Under the pieces are notes generated by a model that saw nothing but the letters and a program-made list of their open reading frames with translations, did not search any database and was not told the origin of the DNA. Position numbers and translations under genes: made by a program. Shown here piece after piece: positions 31,292 through 32,572 of a stretch of 32,572 bases of DNA. Origin of the DNA: Paenibacillus nuruki (GTDB lineage Bacteria > Bacillota > Bacilli > Paenibacillales > Paenibacillaceae); assembly GCF_001721045.1 (NCBI RefSeq), contig NZ_MDER01000052.1, positions 1-32,572 of the forward strand, given 5' to 3'. Numbering within the stretch: the first letter of the stretch is position 1; each line of letters opens with the position of its first letter.

Positions 31292-32431
31292 ATGTATTTA
31301 AATTTTGATGAAGATACAAAAAAAGCACAATTGAAATGGACAGAAACTGAAAAAGGAAAACCGACAATCACGCATCAAATCAATAGAGAAGTTTATAAAA
31401 TTCAATATAATCCTGTTCATATATATCATGTTGAACGCGTCCATTTTAAAGGTAAAGCACCGGGCTGGATTGCTAAATATGCAAAGACAAATAAATATAT
31501 ATTTGAAGAAGTCGCAACTGCAAATAAAGAAGGTTGGATTTTAATTGATAATTCTGAGATGAAAAATGAAATAAAAATAAATTCTATTCTGATAGAAAAA
31601 GCTTTGAGAAAATTGAGCGACCTTATTCATCCTTATTTTCAAAAAGAAAAGGATCAACTAGGTAATAACATAAATACTGCTATACGAAATTTGAAGAAGC
31701 GACCTAATTTATTAAAAGACTTAGGAGCATATTATGCACCAGAAAGAATCTATGGGATAGAATCCTCTCTATGGATATCTTATAATATTTTGCCGAAAAG
31801 AGCCCCTTATGAATCTGAAGATGATTTTCAATGCACGATCGAAAGTAATGTGCATATTCCGGAACTGATCCAAGAATTAATCTTTGAACATCCTGAAGAT
31901 GAATTTGATGATAGTTTGAGTGAAGTTACAGATATAACAGCTGAAGAATCAGATCCAGAACCTGATGTATTAGTCACTGATATTGAAGAAGTTGAAGTGC
32001 CAATACTTTTAGTTTCTGATCGCTCAGAACAGACAGCAGATCCTTTAAATGACGAAGAAGTAGAAGTGCCGCAAATTTTGATTTCTGATCAAATAATACA
32101 AGTAACTACTTCTTTAGAGGATGAAGAGGTAGAAGCACCACAAATTTTGATGTCTAATCAAATAGTACAAGAAGCTTCCATTTTAGATAATGAAGAAGTT
32201 AAAGTCACATCACCATCTTTGAGTGAAGAAGATATTCAGAAAAAGGGGTTTCCTTCTCCTACAATTGCAACTGAAGAGGGACATTTTTCGGAAAATCCAA
32301 TACCAGTAACTACAAACTCTTCTTCAGGGATAGTCAACAAAAGTATAGAATATTCTGATAGAAAGTTGATTCCTTCAAAGATTATTCATAAGAAAAGCGG
32401 AGCATATGAAGGGCAACTTTCATTTTTTTGA
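31292..32431 (+). CDS. Unknown protein with repeat region and C-terminal clamp-binding peptide, 379 aa
   Basis: The N-terminal 200 residues form a folded domain of no recognised family (MYLNFDEDTKKAQLKW, then YHVERVHFKGKAPGWIAKY, and LGAYYAPERIYGIESSLWIS). Residues about 205-360 are acidic and low in complexity, with three 23-residue repeats. The last residues are EGQLSFF, close to the QL-S/D-LF beta-clamp binding motif, at the very C-terminus and at the end of a long flexible linker. As the operon begins with a clamp gene, this is likely a clamp-tethered protein. ATG 31292 is 9 nt after AAAGGAG; the earlier ATG 31283 abuts that site. No function is assigned. Confidence 0.75.
   Translation: MYLNFDEDTKKAQLKWTETEKGKPTITHQINREVYKIQYNPVHIYHVERVHFKGKAPGWIAKYAKTNKYIFEEVATANKEGWILIDNSEMKNEIKINSILIEKALRKLSDLIHPYFQKEKDQLGNNINTAIRNLKKRPNLLKDLGAYYAPERIYGIESSLWISYNILPKRAPYESEDDFQCTIESNVHIPELIQELIFEHPEDEFDDSLSEVTDITAEESDPEPDVLVTDIEEVEVPILLVSDRSEQTADPLNDEEVEVPQILISDQIIQVTTSLEDEEVEAPQILMSNQIVQEASILDNEEVKVTSPSLSEEDIQKKGFPSPTIATEEGHFSENPIPVTTNSSSGIVNKSIEYSDRKLIPSKIIHKKSGAYEGQLSFF
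31982..32188 (+). repeat. Three 69-bp coding repeats (23 aa each)
   Basis: Units begin IEEVEVP, DEEVEVPQILISDQ and DEEVEAPQILMSNQ, then a partial NEEVKV. DNA copies are diverged at many third positions. They lie in the linker between the folded domain and the C-terminal clamp-binding peptide. Confidence 0.8.
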
Positions 32432-32468
32432 TTACTTATCAGTTCATCTCTATGGTAAGCTGTATAAC

Positions 32469-32497
32469 TTGCTGAGTTGATAAAAAATTGATATGAT
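32469..32497 (+). promoter_or_regulatory. Promoter candidate of the next operon
   Basis: TTGCTG, 17 nt, TATGAT, the same -10 as the promoter at 1433. An H0 hairpin starts 27 nt after it. Confidence 0.5.
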
Positions 32498-32524
32498 ATA
32501 GCTATATTATTTAGTTTTATTTTC

Positions 32525-32546
32525 CCTGAGCCATGAGGCGTACAGG
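32525..32546 (+). promoter_or_regulatory. H0 hairpin of the next operon
   Basis: CCTG-A-GCC, loop ATGA, GGC-GTA-CAGG. The stem bases differ from the H0 copies in B, D, E and F, but the small internal loop and A-T/G-G-C/A loop are kept. The following terminator and gene lie beyond the window. Confidence 0.5.
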
Positions 32547-32572
32547 TTTCTCTTTTTCAAATATAGCTTACC

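Noticed and set aside
32454-32572. GGTAAGCT ... AGCTTACC complementary arms flanking the last promoter and H0
   Set aside because: The left arm lies upstream of the candidate promoter, so it would not be in that transcript; probably chance or partly a read-through structure, and the window ends at the right arm.
1-32572. CRISPR array, tRNA, rRNA or replication origin iterons
   Set aside because: No regularly spaced direct repeats, no cloverleaf or rRNA sequence, and no iteron cluster were seen; the only tandem repeats are the coding ones at 31982-32188.

Overview
The window is AT-rich DNA with strong AAGGAGG-type ribosome binding sites, consensus sigma-A promoters, a Spo0E-like phosphatase, and ArsR-rhodanese, TrxB, OsmC and GH4 genes. 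This suggests a low-GC spore-forming Firmicute (Bacillales, perhaps Paenibacillaceae; inference). Two kinds of DNA are interleaved. The first looks like a large plasmid, phage-plasmid or integrated element with its own replication and repair genes. The second is a chromosome-like block of thiol/redox genes. No virion, conjugation, rRNA, tRNA or CRISPR features were seen.

Layout. 1-8880: PolA-type 5'-3' exonuclease, a GNAT-like protein with a small partner, a complete NAD-dependent DNA ligase (LigA), two unknown proteins, and a 1005-aa adenine methyltransferase/SNF2-type helicase fusion. 8890-11030: accessory operon (unknown protein, duplicated Cys4 protein, HExxH membrane protein, DUF6573-like protein). 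11040-12850: IS200/IS605-type element with intact TnpB and decayed TnpA. 12900-14017: small membrane protein, Spo0E-like protein, LPD29-like protein. 14117-15079: three abutting gene fragments (m5C methyltransferase, DndC-like N-terminal part, unidentified tail). 15168-25205: redox block under two ArsR-rhodanese regulators, interrupted by a LacI/6-phospho-beta-glucosidase pair. 25238-27682: XRE regulator, a second DndC-like remnant (C-terminal part), an unknown gene. 27700-32572: operon with a DnaN-like sliding clamp, an SNF2 helicase and a protein ending in a clamp-binding peptide, then the start of another operon.

Main finding. Operons of the replication/accessory compartment share an unusual 5' layout. 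A promoter is followed 26-32 nt after its -10 box by a small hairpin (here called H0) with loop A[U/G]G[C/A] flanked by C and G and an asymmetric internal loop. Then comes an intrinsic-terminator-like stem with 6-8 U, and the Shine-Dalgarno and start codon follow within about 30-50 nt. Further terminator-like hairpins stand directly in front of downstream genes of the same operons. Start codons lie too close to most U-tracts for a separate promoter, so polymerase must cross them. In three leaders the U-tract can instead be enclosed in the loop of a competing hairpin. I infer a processive antitermination or riboswitch-like control system with H0 as a nut-like recognition element. No known RNA family was recognised and the trans-acting factor is not identified. 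The redox block lacks this architecture and instead uses ATTCAATTGAAT-type operators.

Limits: all family assignments are from reading motifs; no database search or folding program was run.
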